This document shows positions 1 through 8,537 of a stretch of 64,000 nt of DNA, in pieces. The translations under genes and the position numbers were made by a program. The notes beneath the pieces were generated by a model that did not search any database, was not told the DNA's origin, and saw only the letters and a program-made list of their open reading frames with translations. Each line of letters begins with the position of its first letter. Positions within the stretch are counted from its first letter, which is position 1. The stretch comes from Streptomyces xylophagus (GTDB lineage Bacteria; Actinomycetota; Actinomycetes; Streptomycetales; Streptomycetaceae): assembly GCF_000716435.1 (NCBI RefSeq), contig NZ_JNWO01000001.1, forward strand, positions 708,810 to 772,809. Reading direction: 5' to 3'.

Positions 1-513
1 GTGCTGCCGCTGCTCGGTAGGGAGCGTGGCGAGGTGCTGGGTGGAGTCCTCGAGGAACGCGACGAAGTCGTCGCCGACCGGTTTGCCGCCGTGGGCCCGG
101 GCAAGGGCGGTGGAGGGGCCGACGGCCCAGTCCGCGGCCAGGCCGGACAGGGCGGCCCCGGAGATCGTAAAAAACACGCGGCGGTCCATCGCTGTTCGCA
201 GAGCCTCTCTCAGGGCGGACACGGAACTGTGGGGTCCGAGCGGGACCACGCCGTCGGCGGTGAGCGGCAGCCAGGTCGGCCAGTCGTCGGCGCGGACGAT
301 GTCCGCGGGCCAGCCGAGCGCTTCGGCGATGTAGCTCTGCGATTCCTCGTTGGGCTCGACGCCGCGCTGCCATTTACGCACCCGCGCCTCGTCCGTGCCG
401 GAACGCAGACCACGCCGGGTGGCCGCGGCACGGATGCCGGAGACGAGCTCCTCCATCGTCATGCCGCACGCGAGACGTGCCACAACCAGCGGGTGACGGG
501 TGGTCTCTTCCAC
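1..513 (-). CDS. Helix-turn-helix transcriptional regulator, N-terminal part (runs off left edge)
   Basis: An open minus-strand frame runs from a GTG at 513 to the window edge (171 codons, no stop). The first ~75 residues (LACGMTMEELVSGIRAAATR, then RVRKWQRGVEPNEES) have the layout of an XRE-type helix-turn-helix that recognises a numbered, degenerate promoter motif. They are followed by the 'MDRRVFFTISGAALSGLAADW' type segment that opens the effector half of a large Streptomyces regulator family. A TTG at 525 in the same frame is an alternative start. The gene diverges from the cluster beginning at 654 and could regulate it, but that is inference. The C-terminal half lies outside the window. 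Confidence 0.7.
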   Translation of the reverse strand, partial: MEETTRHPLVVARLACGMTMEELVSGIRAAATRRGLRSGTDEARVRKWQRGVEPNEESQSYIAEALGWPADIVRADDWPTWLPLTADGVVPLGPHSSVSALREALRTAMDRRVFFTISGAALSGLAADWAVGPSTALARAHGGKPVGDDFVAFLEDSTQHLATLPTEQRQH

Positions 514-653
514 GCCTCCATCCAATCACTCAGTGCACCCGTCCGGTGACTCCTTCGCGGTACGGGACCCCCTCGGGACCCCCTCCAACCGGTCGACGGG
601 GTCGAACAGTTGAGCCCATCCTCGGAGAGTCGCAGCAGACCACAGGAGGCGGC

Positions 654-1577
654 ATGCAGTGTTCCCCATCTCTCCCCGGCAGCAGCCGGAGTGCGCCCAC
701 CAGCGGCCGCAGCACCTGGCTGGTCACCCCGGCGTCCACTCCCGGCCGGTTCGAAGCAGCAGCTGGCTCGGGCGCGGACGTCGCCCTGATCGACCTGGAG
801 GACTCCGTTCCGCCTGACGGCAAGAACGCCGCCCGGAAGGCGGTGATCGCCTGTCTGTCCCAGAGCGCGGAGATCGTTGGCTCCGGCAGCACGGTGCTGG
901 GGGTGCGGATCAACGCTCCGGGCACGGTGCACGGCCTGAAGGACCTGGTGGCGATAGCCGAGTCCGGTGTGCGGCCCGCCGTGCTGCTCGTGCCCAAGGT
1001 CGAGTCCGCGCGAGACGTGGACATGGTCGCGAAGATCATCGGTGCCGAACACGGGGAGCGTCGCGTCTGGGCACTGATCGAGACGCCACTGGGCATCCAG
1101 CGCCTGAGCGCCATCCTGCAGACCCCGGCGCTGGCCGGGGTGTTGTTCGGGGCCGCCGACTACGCGGCCGCCGCCCACTGCCGTCTCAACAGCCGAGCTC
1201 TGTGGCACCCCCGATCCGTCCTTTCTGCCGAGGTCGCTGCCGCGGGACTCCCCGCGATCGACTCGCCGTACTTCGACCTGCGTGATGCCGACGGGCTCAG
1301 GCGTGAGGCCGAAGAAGCCGTGGAACTCGGGTACCTCGGCAAGGTCGCCGTACACCCCCGCCAACTCCCCGTCATTCAGGAGGCGTTCCGGCCGACCGCC
1401 CAGGAACTCGCCGCAGCGCAAGCCGTGGTGGCCGCTGCCGACGCCGCCCACGGACAGATCACCACCGTTGACGGTCACATGGTGGGTCCGCCGCTCGTCG
1501 CCGCAGCCCGCGCCCTGACCGCCCGGGCGGGCACCGTCCCCGCATCCGTCACGTCTACGGAGGCACGCAGTGAGTAG
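654..1577 (+). CDS. HpcH/HpaI aldolase / citrate lyase beta subunit (CitE)-like protein
   Basis: A 307-residue protein of the CitE/HpcH family, TIM-barrel lyases that cleave or form carbon-carbon bonds on CoA thioesters or 2-oxo acids using Mg2+. Visible family signatures are the early 'LIDLEDSVPP' motif (acidic metal ligand), 'VRINAPGT', 'LLVPKVES' and 'ALIETPLGI' followed by 'GAADY'. I chose ATG 654 because an AGGAGG ribosome site lies at 644-649. The open frame extends to 477, but the extra 59 residues are low-complexity and overlap the divergent gene's start region. It is first in a same-strand cluster and overlaps the next gene by 8 bp, so the lyase and the MaoC hydratase are probably co-translated and may act on one CoA-bound substrate (inference). 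Confidence 0.82.
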   Translation: MQCSPSLPGSSRSAPTSGRSTWLVTPASTPGRFEAAAGSGADVALIDLEDSVPPDGKNAARKAVIACLSQSAEIVGSGSTVLGVRINAPGTVHGLKDLVAIAESGVRPAVLLVPKVESARDVDMVAKIIGAEHGERRVWALIETPLGIQRLSAILQTPALAGVLFGAADYAAAAHCRLNSRALWHPRSVLSAEVAAAGLPAIDSPYFDLRDADGLRREAEEAVELGYLGKVAVHPRQLPVIQEAFRPTAQELAAAQAVVAAADAAHGQITTVDGHMVGPPLVAAARALTARAGTVPASVTSTEARSE

Positions 1578-2103
1578 CGTTCCGCAGGGCTTTCACCGCA
1601 TCAGTGAGAACCGGAACCGTGAATCGGTCGGTCTCGGTCTTGAGGACTTCGCCAACATCGTGGGCACGGTCATCGAGCACCGGCCGGCCCGGACCGTGAC
1701 GGAGACGGAACACGTCCAGATCCTCGCGCTCACCGGGAACGAGGCGCCGGTCCACTCCGACGTCGAGTTCTGCAACCGGACCGGCCGTGACCAGGTGCTG
1801 GTCTGCGGGATCCTCACCATGAACATCGTCTTGGGCCTCACCGTCCGCACCACGAGCGCTCTGACGACCGCGAACCTCGGCCTGGACGAGGTGCGCTTCG
1901 AGCAGCCCGTGCACGTCGGCGACACCCTCCGCGCGCAGAGCGAGGTCCTCACCGCACGCCGCTCCAAGACCCGCCCCGAATACGGAATCGTCACCTGCCG
2001 GATCTCGGGCTACAACCAGCACGACCAGCGGGTCTTCACCTGCACCCGCACCTTCCTCGTCCCCGCCGACGCGAACGTCGTGCGCGACACGACCAACTAC
2101 TAG
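1570..2103 (+). CDS. MaoC-like acyl dehydratase/hydratase
   Basis: A 177-residue single hot-dog-fold protein. The hydratase motif is present as 'LALTGNEAPVHSDVEFCNRT' near residue 53: the Asp-His pair of R-specific enoyl-CoA hydratases normally sits in G-x3-P-x-H-x-D, as here. A typical 'VRFEQPVHVGDTLRAQSEV' strand follows. The GTG start overlaps the upstream lyase stop. A CitE lyase next to a MaoC hydratase recalls mesaconyl-CoA hydratase/methylmalyl-CoA lyase chemistry, where the two enzymes handle successive steps on a branched C4-C5 CoA ester; whether the same reaction occurs here is not shown. Confidence 0.8.
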   Translation: MSSVPQGFHRISENRNRESVGLGLEDFANIVGTVIEHRPARTVTETEHVQILALTGNEAPVHSDVEFCNRTGRDQVLVCGILTMNIVLGLTVRTTSALTTANLGLDEVRFEQPVHVGDTLRAQSEVLTARRSKTRPEYGIVTCRISGYNQHDQRVFTCTRTFLVPADANVVRDTTNY

Positions 2104-2119
2104 AAGGGGAGGGCACGGC

Positions 2120-3298
2120 ATGACCACTCCGGCACTGGACATCGTGGAAGCCGACGACGAGCAGTGGCGGACGTACGACACGCTGGCACGGCGCGCGTAC
2201 GGCCACCCGGTGGAGGACATCCTGCGCCTCGGCGCGCACGCCGACCGCCGTGTCGCGGTCCGCGACGAGAAGATCGTCGCCGGCGGCCTGGGACTGCTGA
2301 TCCCGCAGTACTTCGGCGGCCGGCCGGTGCCCGCGGCCAGCATGGCCTGCGGATGCGTGGCCCCGGAGGAACGCGGTGGCCAGCTCGCGGGCGAACTGGT
2401 CGCCGAGCGGCTGCGGCCCCTACAGGAGCAGGGCGCGGTCGTGGCCACCCTGTGGACCGCCTCCACCGGCTACGTCCGCCGCCTGGGGTGGGAGGCGCCG
2501 ACCCAGGTGTACTCGTGGACCGTCCCCACCGACGAACTGCGGCGCAGCTTCCGCGAATCCGGTTTCGAGATCACCCACGGAACAGACGAACAGGCCCGCC
2601 TGCTGTCCAACGAGCTGGCCGCGCGGTGGAACGGACCGTGGGAGCGTCCGGACTGGTGGCAGACCTGGCAGCAGCAACAGCACCACGACATCGCCACCTA
2701 CCGGTTCAACCGGCCCGGCCAGCCGCCGACCGGTGTGCTGTCCGTGGGCAGCGAGCGACACCCATCCGAGGGGCGACGCCTGGTGGTCTACGACTTCTGG
2801 GCGGGCGACCAGGCGGCGGCCGCCGCCATGTTCGCCTTCCTCGGCCGGCACAACAGCCGTATCCCCAGCGTCTTCTTCCAGCGGACCGGACTGCCGCCCA
2901 CACTTCTGCTGCTGCACCACCTGCACCGCTCCAGCTCTCTCGCGGCACGTGCCTGGCACCCGTGGATGCTGCGCCTCCTGGATCCGGTGCAGGCGGTGCA
3001 ACTGCGCGGCTGGCCCGACGAACTGGACCTCACCCTGCCGATCGAGGTCGTCACCGAGGACGGCAACGCCACGCAACGGTTCGTCCTGCGGATCACCGGC
3101 GGCGAAGGGGAACTGGAACCCACCGCTCGGATAGGACAACTCACCCTGACCAGGGGGCAGATCGCGGTCTGGTACGCCGGGGGATACCGCAGCGTGGCCG
3201 CCGCGGAGATCGCCGGAGTGCACGGAGACCCACGAGCGCTCGCCCAACTGCTGACCGCAACCGCAGATCGCGAACCGTGGCTGGCGGACTACTTCTGA
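2120..3298 (+). CDS. Eis-like GNAT N-acetyltransferase
   Basis: 392 residues, the length of the Eis family (two GNAT lobes plus an SCP2-like C-terminal domain). The acetyl-CoA lobe is visible as 'ACGCVAPEERGGQLAGELVAERL' (V-x-P-E-x-R-x-x-G), followed by 'TLWTASTGYVRRLGWEAPTQVYSW', characteristic of Eis. A ribosome site GAAGGGGAGGG precedes the ATG at 2120, and the gap to the preceding stop is only 16 bp. Eis proteins acetylate amines, including aminoglycosides at several positions, so this could be a tailoring or self-resistance enzyme of the cluster; that role is inferred from context. The C-terminal residue is Phe, as in many Eis enzymes where the terminal carboxylate acts as the general acid. 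Confidence 0.8.
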   Translation: MTTPALDIVEADDEQWRTYDTLARRAYGHPVEDILRLGAHADRRVAVRDEKIVAGGLGLLIPQYFGGRPVPAASMACGCVAPEERGGQLAGELVAERLRPLQEQGAVVATLWTASTGYVRRLGWEAPTQVYSWTVPTDELRRSFRESGFEITHGTDEQARLLSNELAARWNGPWERPDWWQTWQQQQHHDIATYRFNRPGQPPTGVLSVGSERHPSEGRRLVVYDFWAGDQAAAAAMFAFLGRHNSRIPSVFFQRTGLPPTLLLLHHLHRSSSLAARAWHPWMLRLLDPVQAVQLRGWPDELDLTLPIEVVTEDGNATQRFVLRITGGEGELEPTARIGQLTLTRGQIAVWYAGGYRSVAAAEIAGVHGDPRALAQLLTATADREPWLADYF

Positions 3299-3393
3299 CC
3301 CCCACCGACGCCACCACCCCGCCGCCCTTCCGGTGGATCGGCGGACGCGGACTCCACGCCCGCCTGATCGCCAAGACGAGTGAACACGCCAAC

Positions 3394-3613
3394 CGAGAGG
3401 AGAACAGCGTTGTCCAGTACGCAGCCGTCGGCACTGGCGACCCAGCCGGCACCAAGCCGGATTCCCGAAGTCCCCGCCCTTCGGGCGACGCCTCGCCGGA
3501 CACCCCCGCCTCTCGCGGGTGGGTACAGTCAAGGCGTCGCCGCGGCCACCACACAGCTCACCCAGCCCTTGCGGGCTGCCGCTGCTCCCACGCGATCCGG
3601 AGAACAACCCTTC
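3394..3613 (+). promoter_or_regulatory. Structured leader upstream of the first kinase gene
   Basis: The roughly 310 bp between the acetyltransferase and the kinase ATG contain three consecutive GC hairpins: CGCCC/GGGCG at 3475-3487, CCCGC/GCGGG at 3505-3519, and CAGCCC/GGGCTG at 3563-3578. A good ribosome site (AGAGGAG) stands at about 3395-3401, 8-9 nt before an in-frame TTG at 3410, so a 68-residue leader in frame with the kinase is possible. The layout fits an attenuator or other 5'-leader control. No known riboswitch consensus was recognised. Confidence 0.35.
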
Positions 3614-4501
3614 ATGACCCAGAACACTCCTATCCCTGCTGACCTGCGGCGATGGGTATCCAGTCACCTGCCCGGCGCGGAGCAGGTCACGGACGTGTCC
3701 TGGCCCCGGGGCAGCTCCAGGGTCTGGCGGTTGGCGGCGGGCGCGGACGCCGTCTTCGTGAAGATCAGCCCGAGCCCGAGGGACTACGAGCGGGAGATCC
3801 GCGGCCTCGCGTACGCGGCGCGCGCACTCGCCGCCCACGAGGCCCCCCGCCTCCTGGCCTCGGACCCCGACCTCCAAGTACTCATGACGTCGCGGCAGCC
3901 GGGCGACGTCGTACGGGATCTGCCCCTGGACGTGGAGGAGGAGCGGCGCGTGTATGAACTCGCCGGGCACCTGCTCCGGCGCTGGCACGATCACTCCGAC
4001 GCCGCCTCGGACCAGGTCCGCGAGGACATCCGCGCGTCCATGGCAACCCAGGCCGAGGAAGCCGCCGCCTGCCTGGAGAGCACCGGCGGACACCTCGACA
4101 CCTCGCAGCGTGACCTGGTGCGGTGCGTGTCCCGGGAGCTGCCGGAACTGGCCGAGGAAGTCCCGGCCGTGGACCGGCACGGTGACTACGCCACCCGCAA
4201 CTGGATGTGGCACCCGGAACACGGCCACGGAGTGATCGACTTCGAGATGTTCGCCCCGGGCATCGCGGTCGAGGAGTTCGTGTGGCTGTGCGGCGCGGTC
4301 TGGGTCGTGCGCCCCGACCTCAAGGCCGCCTACTTCTCCGGCTACGGCCGCCCGCTGTCCGACAGCGAGGAGCGCGTCCTGCGCCTGCTGACCACGAGGC
4401 TCGGCGTCTCCTACCTGGACTCCGGACTCACCAAGCAGCAGCCGGAGCTCGTCGAGCGCGGCCACCTCATCCTCACGCGCATGACGCACGAGTACCAGTA
4501 G
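3614..4501 (+). CDS. APH/choline-kinase-type phosphotransferase
   Basis: 295 residues from ATG 3614. Kinase-like fold signatures: Lys50 in 'AVFVKIS', the Brenner catalytic motif 'DRHGDYATRN' (residues 188-196) and the metal motif 'VIDFE' (207-211), where most family members have D-F/P-E/D. Such enzymes phosphorylate hydroxyl groups of small molecules such as aminoglycosides, choline or homoserine. The ATG was preferred because residue 1 begins normal family sequence; the preceding open frame (from 3380) is Pro/Ala/Thr-rich and unlike a kinase. Together with the second kinase at 8534 and the Eis-like enzyme it suggests protected or phosphorylated intermediates in the pathway. Substrate unknown. 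Confidence 0.75.
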   Translation: MTQNTPIPADLRRWVSSHLPGAEQVTDVSWPRGSSRVWRLAAGADAVFVKISPSPRDYEREIRGLAYAARALAAHEAPRLLASDPDLQVLMTSRQPGDVVRDLPLDVEEERRVYELAGHLLRRWHDHSDAASDQVREDIRASMATQAEEAAACLESTGGHLDTSQRDLVRCVSRELPELAEEVPAVDRHGDYATRNWMWHPEHGHGVIDFEMFAPGIAVEEFVWLCGAVWVVRPDLKAAYFSGYGRPLSDSEERVLRLLTTRLGVSYLDSGLTKQQPELVERGHLILTRMTHEYQ

Positions 4502-4572
4502 CCGTCCCAGCCGGTCATGTCGTAACCGGGCTACAGCCGTAGGGCAACGGCCCGGCCCGACCCCCGTGATCT

Positions 4573-4629
4573 ACGCGTCGACGTCATCCGTGTGACGCGT
4601 TCCGTCGGCGTACCCGCCGGCCTCCGGCG
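4573..4629. repeat. Two inverted repeats in the 170-bp gap before the small ORF
   Basis: ACGCGTC at 4573-4579 is repeated inverted as GACGCGT at 4594-4600. A perfect 6-bp hairpin, CGCCGG/CCGGCG with a 3-nt loop, lies at 4615-4629. The gap separates the first four genes from the rest of the cluster, so these could be an operator and/or a weak terminator ahead of an internal promoter. No clear promoter was identified. Confidence 0.35.
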
Positions 4630-4671
4630 CACACCCGAACGCATCACTCTTCTCCACGACAGGAGAGCAGC

Positions 4672-4806
4672 ATGCCCCTGCAACACGGCATCGCCCACGC
4701 CCTCACCACGAACCCGCGCGCCGGGCGACTGAACCCGCCGCGCGCAGCCCTCACGGACATTCCGTCCCCCTTCGTTCCACAGCGCCCGGAGGGAGACCAC
4801 CAGTGA
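4672..4806 (+). CDS. Small 44-residue ORF, translationally coupled to the Ldh2-type gene
   Basis: ATG 4672 is preceded by AGGAG with 6-7 nt spacing (GACAGGAGAGCAGC). The ORF of 44 codons ends in a TGA (4804-4806) that overlaps the GTG start of the next gene in a GTGA arrangement. The predicted peptide begins MPLQHGIAHALTT and ends FVPQRPEGDHQ; it is basic and proline-rich with no Cys. It could be a translational-coupling leader or a small functional peptide. I recognise no family and cannot show that it is expressed. Confidence 0.45.
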   Translation: MPLQHGIAHALTTNPRAGRLNPPRAALTDIPSPFVPQRPEGDHQ

Positions 4807-5795
4807 GGGTGACCATCGGATCTCTGCGTGACCTCATGGGCGAGGCCTGCCGGGCAGCATCCGTTCCCAAGGACAAGGCCGAGTTCGTCGTCGAGCGCTA
4901 CCTGGCCGGTGAGCTGCGGGGCAGGGGAGCGCACGGCATCGCGAAGTTCTGCTTCGAAGCCCAGTTCTTCTCTCAGCGCGAAGGCTCCCCGCAGATCGTG
5001 CGGGAGCACGGGGCGCTGGCGGTCATCGACGCCCACCGGGAGATCGGACCGATCAGCGCGGCCTACGCCGCCGAGGTCGCGGTGGGCAAGGCCGCGGAGT
5101 TCGGCGCCGGGATCGTCGGCATGATCAACACGCAGCGGTACGGCATCCTCGCGCAGTGGAGCGAGCGGATCGCCGAACACGGCTATCTCGGCGTCGTGAT
5201 GAACACCTCTCGGGCCGAGGCGACGGTCCACGGCGGCCGGAGCCCCGTTCTCGGGGTGAACCCGCTCTCCTTCGCCATCCCCACGCTCAACGAGCCCCTC
5301 GTCGCGGACATGTCCACCACCCTGGCGCCCATGGGAGTCCTCTGGGAGGCCCGGCGTACCGGCGGCCCGCTCCCGTACGGCTGCTTCGTGGACGACCGCG
5401 GGAACCCGACCGACGATGCCGACGCCGCAACCTCGGCGGTGGTGTTCGGCGAGCACCGCGGCTTCGCCCTCTCCCTGCTCGTGCAGATCCTCACCGGATC
5501 GCTCTTCGCCTTCCCCATGGGCGCGGACGTGGACTCCACCTGGAGCACCGGCTACACGTTCGTGGCCCTGGACCCGTCCTTCGGCGGGCAGGTCACGGGG
5601 TTCCCCGAGCGGAACACCCAGCTCGTCGACGCGATGAGGAGCGCGGTGACACGGGACGGCGCCCCCGTGCGCCTGCCCGGCCAGATGAGCAAGGAGCGCG
5701 CGGACCACGCCCTGGCCACCGGCAGCGTCGAGCTGGACGCCGCCGTGTACCGCCGGCTGCAAGCGCGCGCTGCTGGCGACTTCGCTTCCGACTGA
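4803..5795 (+). CDS. Ldh2-family (malate/lactate/sulfolactate-type) NAD(P)-dependent dehydrogenase
   Basis: 330 residues, normal for the Ldh_2 family, which reduces or oxidises 2-hydroxy/2-oxo acids and some imines with a non-Rossmann NAD(P) fold. Recognisable motifs are 'GRGAHGIAKF' with the conserved catalytic His at 44, the 'VHGGRSPVLGVNPLSFAIP' segment, 'VADMSTT', and 'HRGFALSLLVQILTGSLF' (usually HKG; Arg here). GTG 4803 is preceded by GGAGGGAG at 4787-4794. The family includes malate, ureidoglycolate, 2,3-diketogulonate and L-sulfolactate (ComC) dehydrogenases, so a 2-oxo acid or sulfonated 2-oxo acid is a reasonable substrate. A link to the SsuD-like enzyme next door is speculative. 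Confidence 0.8.
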   Translation: MRVTIGSLRDLMGEACRAASVPKDKAEFVVERYLAGELRGRGAHGIAKFCFEAQFFSQREGSPQIVREHGALAVIDAHREIGPISAAYAAEVAVGKAAEFGAGIVGMINTQRYGILAQWSERIAEHGYLGVVMNTSRAEATVHGGRSPVLGVNPLSFAIPTLNEPLVADMSTTLAPMGVLWEARRTGGPLPYGCFVDDRGNPTDDADAATSAVVFGEHRGFALSLLVQILTGSLFAFPMGADVDSTWSTGYTFVALDPSFGGQVTGFPERNTQLVDAMRSAVTRDGAPVRLPGQMSKERADHALATGSVELDAAVYRRLQARAAGDFASD

Positions 5796-5828
5796 CTGCC
5801 CGGCACCATCTCCTGGACGGAGTACGGC

Positions 5829-6971
5829 ATGCAGATTCACTGGTTCCTTCCCACCGCGGCCGACGGCCGGTCCCTGACCGTGGGAACCCGCGGCACGCAC
5901 GGCCCGGAGGGTGAAGCCGTTGCATCGCTCGCCCCCACCGCGGACCGGTTCAGGGCGCCGACCATCCGCTATATGACGCAGGTCGCGAGGGCCGCCGAAG
6001 AGGCCGGTTTCGACGCCGTGCTGACCCCGACCGGCACCTGGTGCGAGGACGCCTGGCTGACCTGCGCCGCGCTCGCGCAGGAGACCGAGCGGCTGAAGTT
6101 CCTGGTCGCCTTCCGGCCGGGCTTCATCTCTCCGACCCTCGCCGCGCAGCAGGCCAGCACCTTCCAGCGGCTGTCCGGCGGCCGACTGCTCCTCAACGTG
6201 GTGACCGGTGGCGAACGCGACGAGCAGGCCCGCTTCGGCGACCACCTGGCCAAGGCGGACCGCTACGCCCGCACCGACGAGTTCCTCACCGTGCTGCGCG
6301 GCGCCTGGAGCGGCGAGCCGCTCACCTTCAAGGGCGAGCACTACGACGTCCTCGGCGCGACCGTACTGGCCCCGCCCGATCCGCTGCCCCGGCTGTACTT
6401 CGGCGGATCCTCCCCGGAGGCGGGCCCGGTCGCGGCCCGCCACGTGGACACGTACCTCACCTGGGGTGAGCCGCCCGACCAGGTCGCGCAGAAACTCGCC
6501 TGGATACGCGGACTCGCCCATGAGCACGGCAGGGAGATGCGGTTCGGGATCCGCTTCCACGTCGTGGCCCGGGACACGGCCGCAGAAGCCTGGGCGGCGG
6601 CCGAGCGCCTCATCAAGGGCATCGATCCGGCCCACGTCAGCAAGGTCCAGAGCGTCCTGGCGGCCAGCGAATCGACGGGCCAGGCCCGGATGAGCGCGCT
6701 GAACCAACGCTTCCGTGACGGCTGGAAGCCCGCTGATCTGGAGGTCTACCCCAACGTCTGGGCCGGGGTGGGCCTGCTGCGCGGCGGCGCCGGCACCGCG
6801 CTCGTCGGCAGCCACACCGAGGTCGCCGACCGCATCGCCGAGTACGCGGGCCTGGGCATCGACGAGTTCATCCTGTCCGGATTCCCGCACCTGGAGGAGG
6901 CGTACATGGTCGGCGAAGGCGTGCTGCCCGAACTACGCCGACGAGGCCTGGCAGCCACCGCACACCGCTGA
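5829..6971 (+). CDS. SsuD-like FMNH2-dependent (alkanesulfonate-type) monooxygenase
   Basis: 380 residues, almost exactly the length of SsuD, and co-linear with it throughout: 'IHWFLPTAADGR', 'VLTPTGTWCEDAWL', 'LKFLVAFRPGFISPTLAA', 'YFGGSSPEAG', 'DTYLTWGEPPDQV' and 'NVWAGVGLLRGGAGTALVGS'. Bacterial luciferase-like TIM-barrel enzymes of this group use reduced flavin supplied by a separate reductase to desulfonate alkanesulfonates. The Cys of the 'CEDAW' motif, important in SsuD, is kept. No ssuABC transporter or flavin reductase is nearby, so this copy probably serves the biosynthetic-looking cluster (oxidation of a pathway intermediate) rather than sulfur scavenging. Confidence 0.82.
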   Translation: MQIHWFLPTAADGRSLTVGTRGTHGPEGEAVASLAPTADRFRAPTIRYMTQVARAAEEAGFDAVLTPTGTWCEDAWLTCAALAQETERLKFLVAFRPGFISPTLAAQQASTFQRLSGGRLLLNVVTGGERDEQARFGDHLAKADRYARTDEFLTVLRGAWSGEPLTFKGEHYDVLGATVLAPPDPLPRLYFGGSSPEAGPVAARHVDTYLTWGEPPDQVAQKLAWIRGLAHEHGREMRFGIRFHVVARDTAAEAWAAAERLIKGIDPAHVSKVQSVLAASESTGQARMSALNQRFRDGWKPADLEVYPNVWAGVGLLRGGAGTALVGSHTEVADRIAEYAGLGIDEFILSGFPHLEEAYMVGEGVLPELRRRGLAATAHR

Positions 6972-7022
6972 CCCCGTCAACCGCCACGCGCTCGGTCCCG
7001 CTGTGCACGAGAGGACGACTCA

Positions 7023-8537
7023 ATGAACAACTTCCTGGTGCTCGGCGTCGGCCCCCACGCCCGCAGGAGTCACCTGCCGGTACTGGCCGCCGGGCAGAGT
7101 GCCGGCCTCGTCGGCACGGTCTGCGGCGTGGACCTCCTGGGGGCAACGGACGTGCTGGTGCCCTACAACGCCGACGACGGGCCCCGGTCGGTGCCGGTGA
7201 CGCTGATCGAACCCTTCGACTCCCGCGTCCCGGCCCTGCCCGAGGCGGTCCGCCGCGCCCTGGACACGGTCGTGGAGCGCCGCGGCATCGACGCCGTCGT
7301 GGTGTCCACCGAGCCCGCCTATCACATGGTCTACGTGCGGTGGGCGCTGGAGCGAGGCCTGAGCGTGCTCCTGGACAAGCCGCTCAGTGTCCACGCCGGC
7401 TGCTCGGTGAACCCGGAGAAAGCCGAAGCCATCCTCACCGACTTCGACGTCCTGCTGGAGTGCTACGACAAGGCCCGGCGCAGATTCCCGCAGATCATGG
7501 TCAGCGTCCAGAGCCAGCGCCGCTACCACCCGGCCTTCTGGCGGATGCGGCAGTACATCGCCGAAGTCGCGGCACAGACCAACTGCCCGGTCACCAGCAT
7601 CCAGTCCTTTCACAGCGACGGGCAGTGGCGACTGCCGGACGAACTGCTCGACATCTCCTACCACGGCTTCAACCAGGGGCACGGCAAGGCCGCCCACAGC
7701 GGATACCACTTCTTCGACATCGCGCCGTGGCTCTTGCAGGCCGGCGAGACGAACGGCAAGCACCTCGACGCCGTCGACATCCACGCCCACGTCAGCCGTC
7801 CCGCCGACTTCCTCGCCCAGCTGGGGGTCCAGGACCACGAACGGCTCTTCCCCGGCTTGGCGGCGCGCAACCCGTACACCGACGGCGAACTGCGCGCGGC
7901 GACACGGCTGTTCGGGGAAGTCGACGCCTTCATATCCATGGCCTACAAGAGCAGCGGCCGGACGATGACGCTGGGCACCATCAACCTCGTGCACAACGGC
8001 TTCTCCCAGCGCGGCAGCCTGGCCCCCGACCACGCCAGCCTCTACAAGGGCAACGGCCGGGTCCGCCACGAGAGCCACATCATCATGCAAGGCCCGTTCC
8101 AGGCCCTCCACTTCCACTCCCTGCAGACCCTCCACGACGGGACACCCAGCACGGACCCTTACGCACCGGGCCGCGAACGCCACGTCCAGGTGCAGGTTTT
8201 CCGCAACAGCGCGTTCCACCCCGGCTGGATCAAGTACGACAGCCTCAACTTCGGGACACTCACGGCGGCCTCCGACTCCCAGGTGGCGCTGCCGACCCAG
8301 GAATCCTCCCGTCGCCGCGCGACATGGGAGTTCCTCGAATACCTGGCCGGCCGACGCACTCGCGACGCGATGTCCTCCGAGCTCACCAGCCATCGCCGGG
8401 GAGCCACGCTGATGGCGGGTGCCTATCTCTCGATGGCGCAGCAGTGGATCGGCGCGTCCCCCGTAAGCCAACTGGACTTCCGAACCGCACCGAAGCCCGC
8501 ACCGGCAGTCCCGACCCGGATGGAGGCGGCACGGTGA
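7023..8537 (+). CDS. Gfo/Idh/MocA-type NAD(P)-dependent oxidoreductase
   Basis: 504 residues. The N-terminus carries a dinucleotide-binding strand-turn ('FLVLGVGPHARRSHL'), and 'GLSVLLDKPLS' is the family's E/D-K-P motif, whose Lys contacts cofactor and substrate. 'STEPAYHMVYVRWALERG' before it is the usual cofactor-domain end. The C-terminal domain ('GYHFFDIAPWLL' with conserved HxxD-like spacing) fits the substrate domain. It is ~150 residues longer than typical members, with the extra length in the C-terminal half. Substrates in this family are usually sugars, inositols or amino sugars, which would fit a PIG-L deacetylase and glycosidase in the same cluster. Its stop overlaps the next start. 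Confidence 0.75.
   Translation: MNNFLVLGVGPHARRSHLPVLAAGQSAGLVGTVCGVDLLGATDVLVPYNADDGPRSVPVTLIEPFDSRVPALPEAVRRALDTVVERRGIDAVVVSTEPAYHMVYVRWALERGLSVLLDKPLSVHAGCSVNPEKAEAILTDFDVLLECYDKARRRFPQIMVSVQSQRRYHPAFWRMRQYIAEVAAQTNCPVTSIQSFHSDGQWRLPDELLDISYHGFNQGHGKAAHSGYHFFDIAPWLLQAGETNGKHLDAVDIHAHVSRPADFLAQLGVQDHERLFPGLAARNPYTDGELRAATRLFGEVDAFISMAYKSSGRTMTLGTINLVHNGFSQRGSLAPDHASLYKGNGRVRHESHIIMQGPFQALHFHSLQTLHDGTPSTDPYAPGRERHVQVQVFRNSAFHPGWIKYDSLNFGTLTAASDSQVALPTQESSRRRATWEFLEYLAGRRTRDAMSSELTSHRRGATLMAGAYLSMAQQWIGASPVSQLDFRTAPKPAPAVPTRMEAAR

Noticed and set aside
477..653. N-terminal extension of the CitE-like protein
   Set aside because: No ribosome site, low-complexity, overlaps the divergent regulator start; AGGAGG supports ATG 654.
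3380..3613. N-terminal extension of the first kinase
   Set aside because: Pro/Ala/Thr-rich and unlike APH proteins; the sequence is better explained as a structured leader, so ATG 3614 was used.
2420..4489. A 689-codon minus-strand open frame over the Eis-like and kinase genes
   Set aside because: Low-complexity shadow; the plus-strand genes have family motifs and ribosome sites.
4644..6890. A 748-codon minus-strand open frame across the Ldh2 and SsuD-like genes
   Set aside because: Crosses two well-supported genes on the opposite strand and has no recognisable motif.
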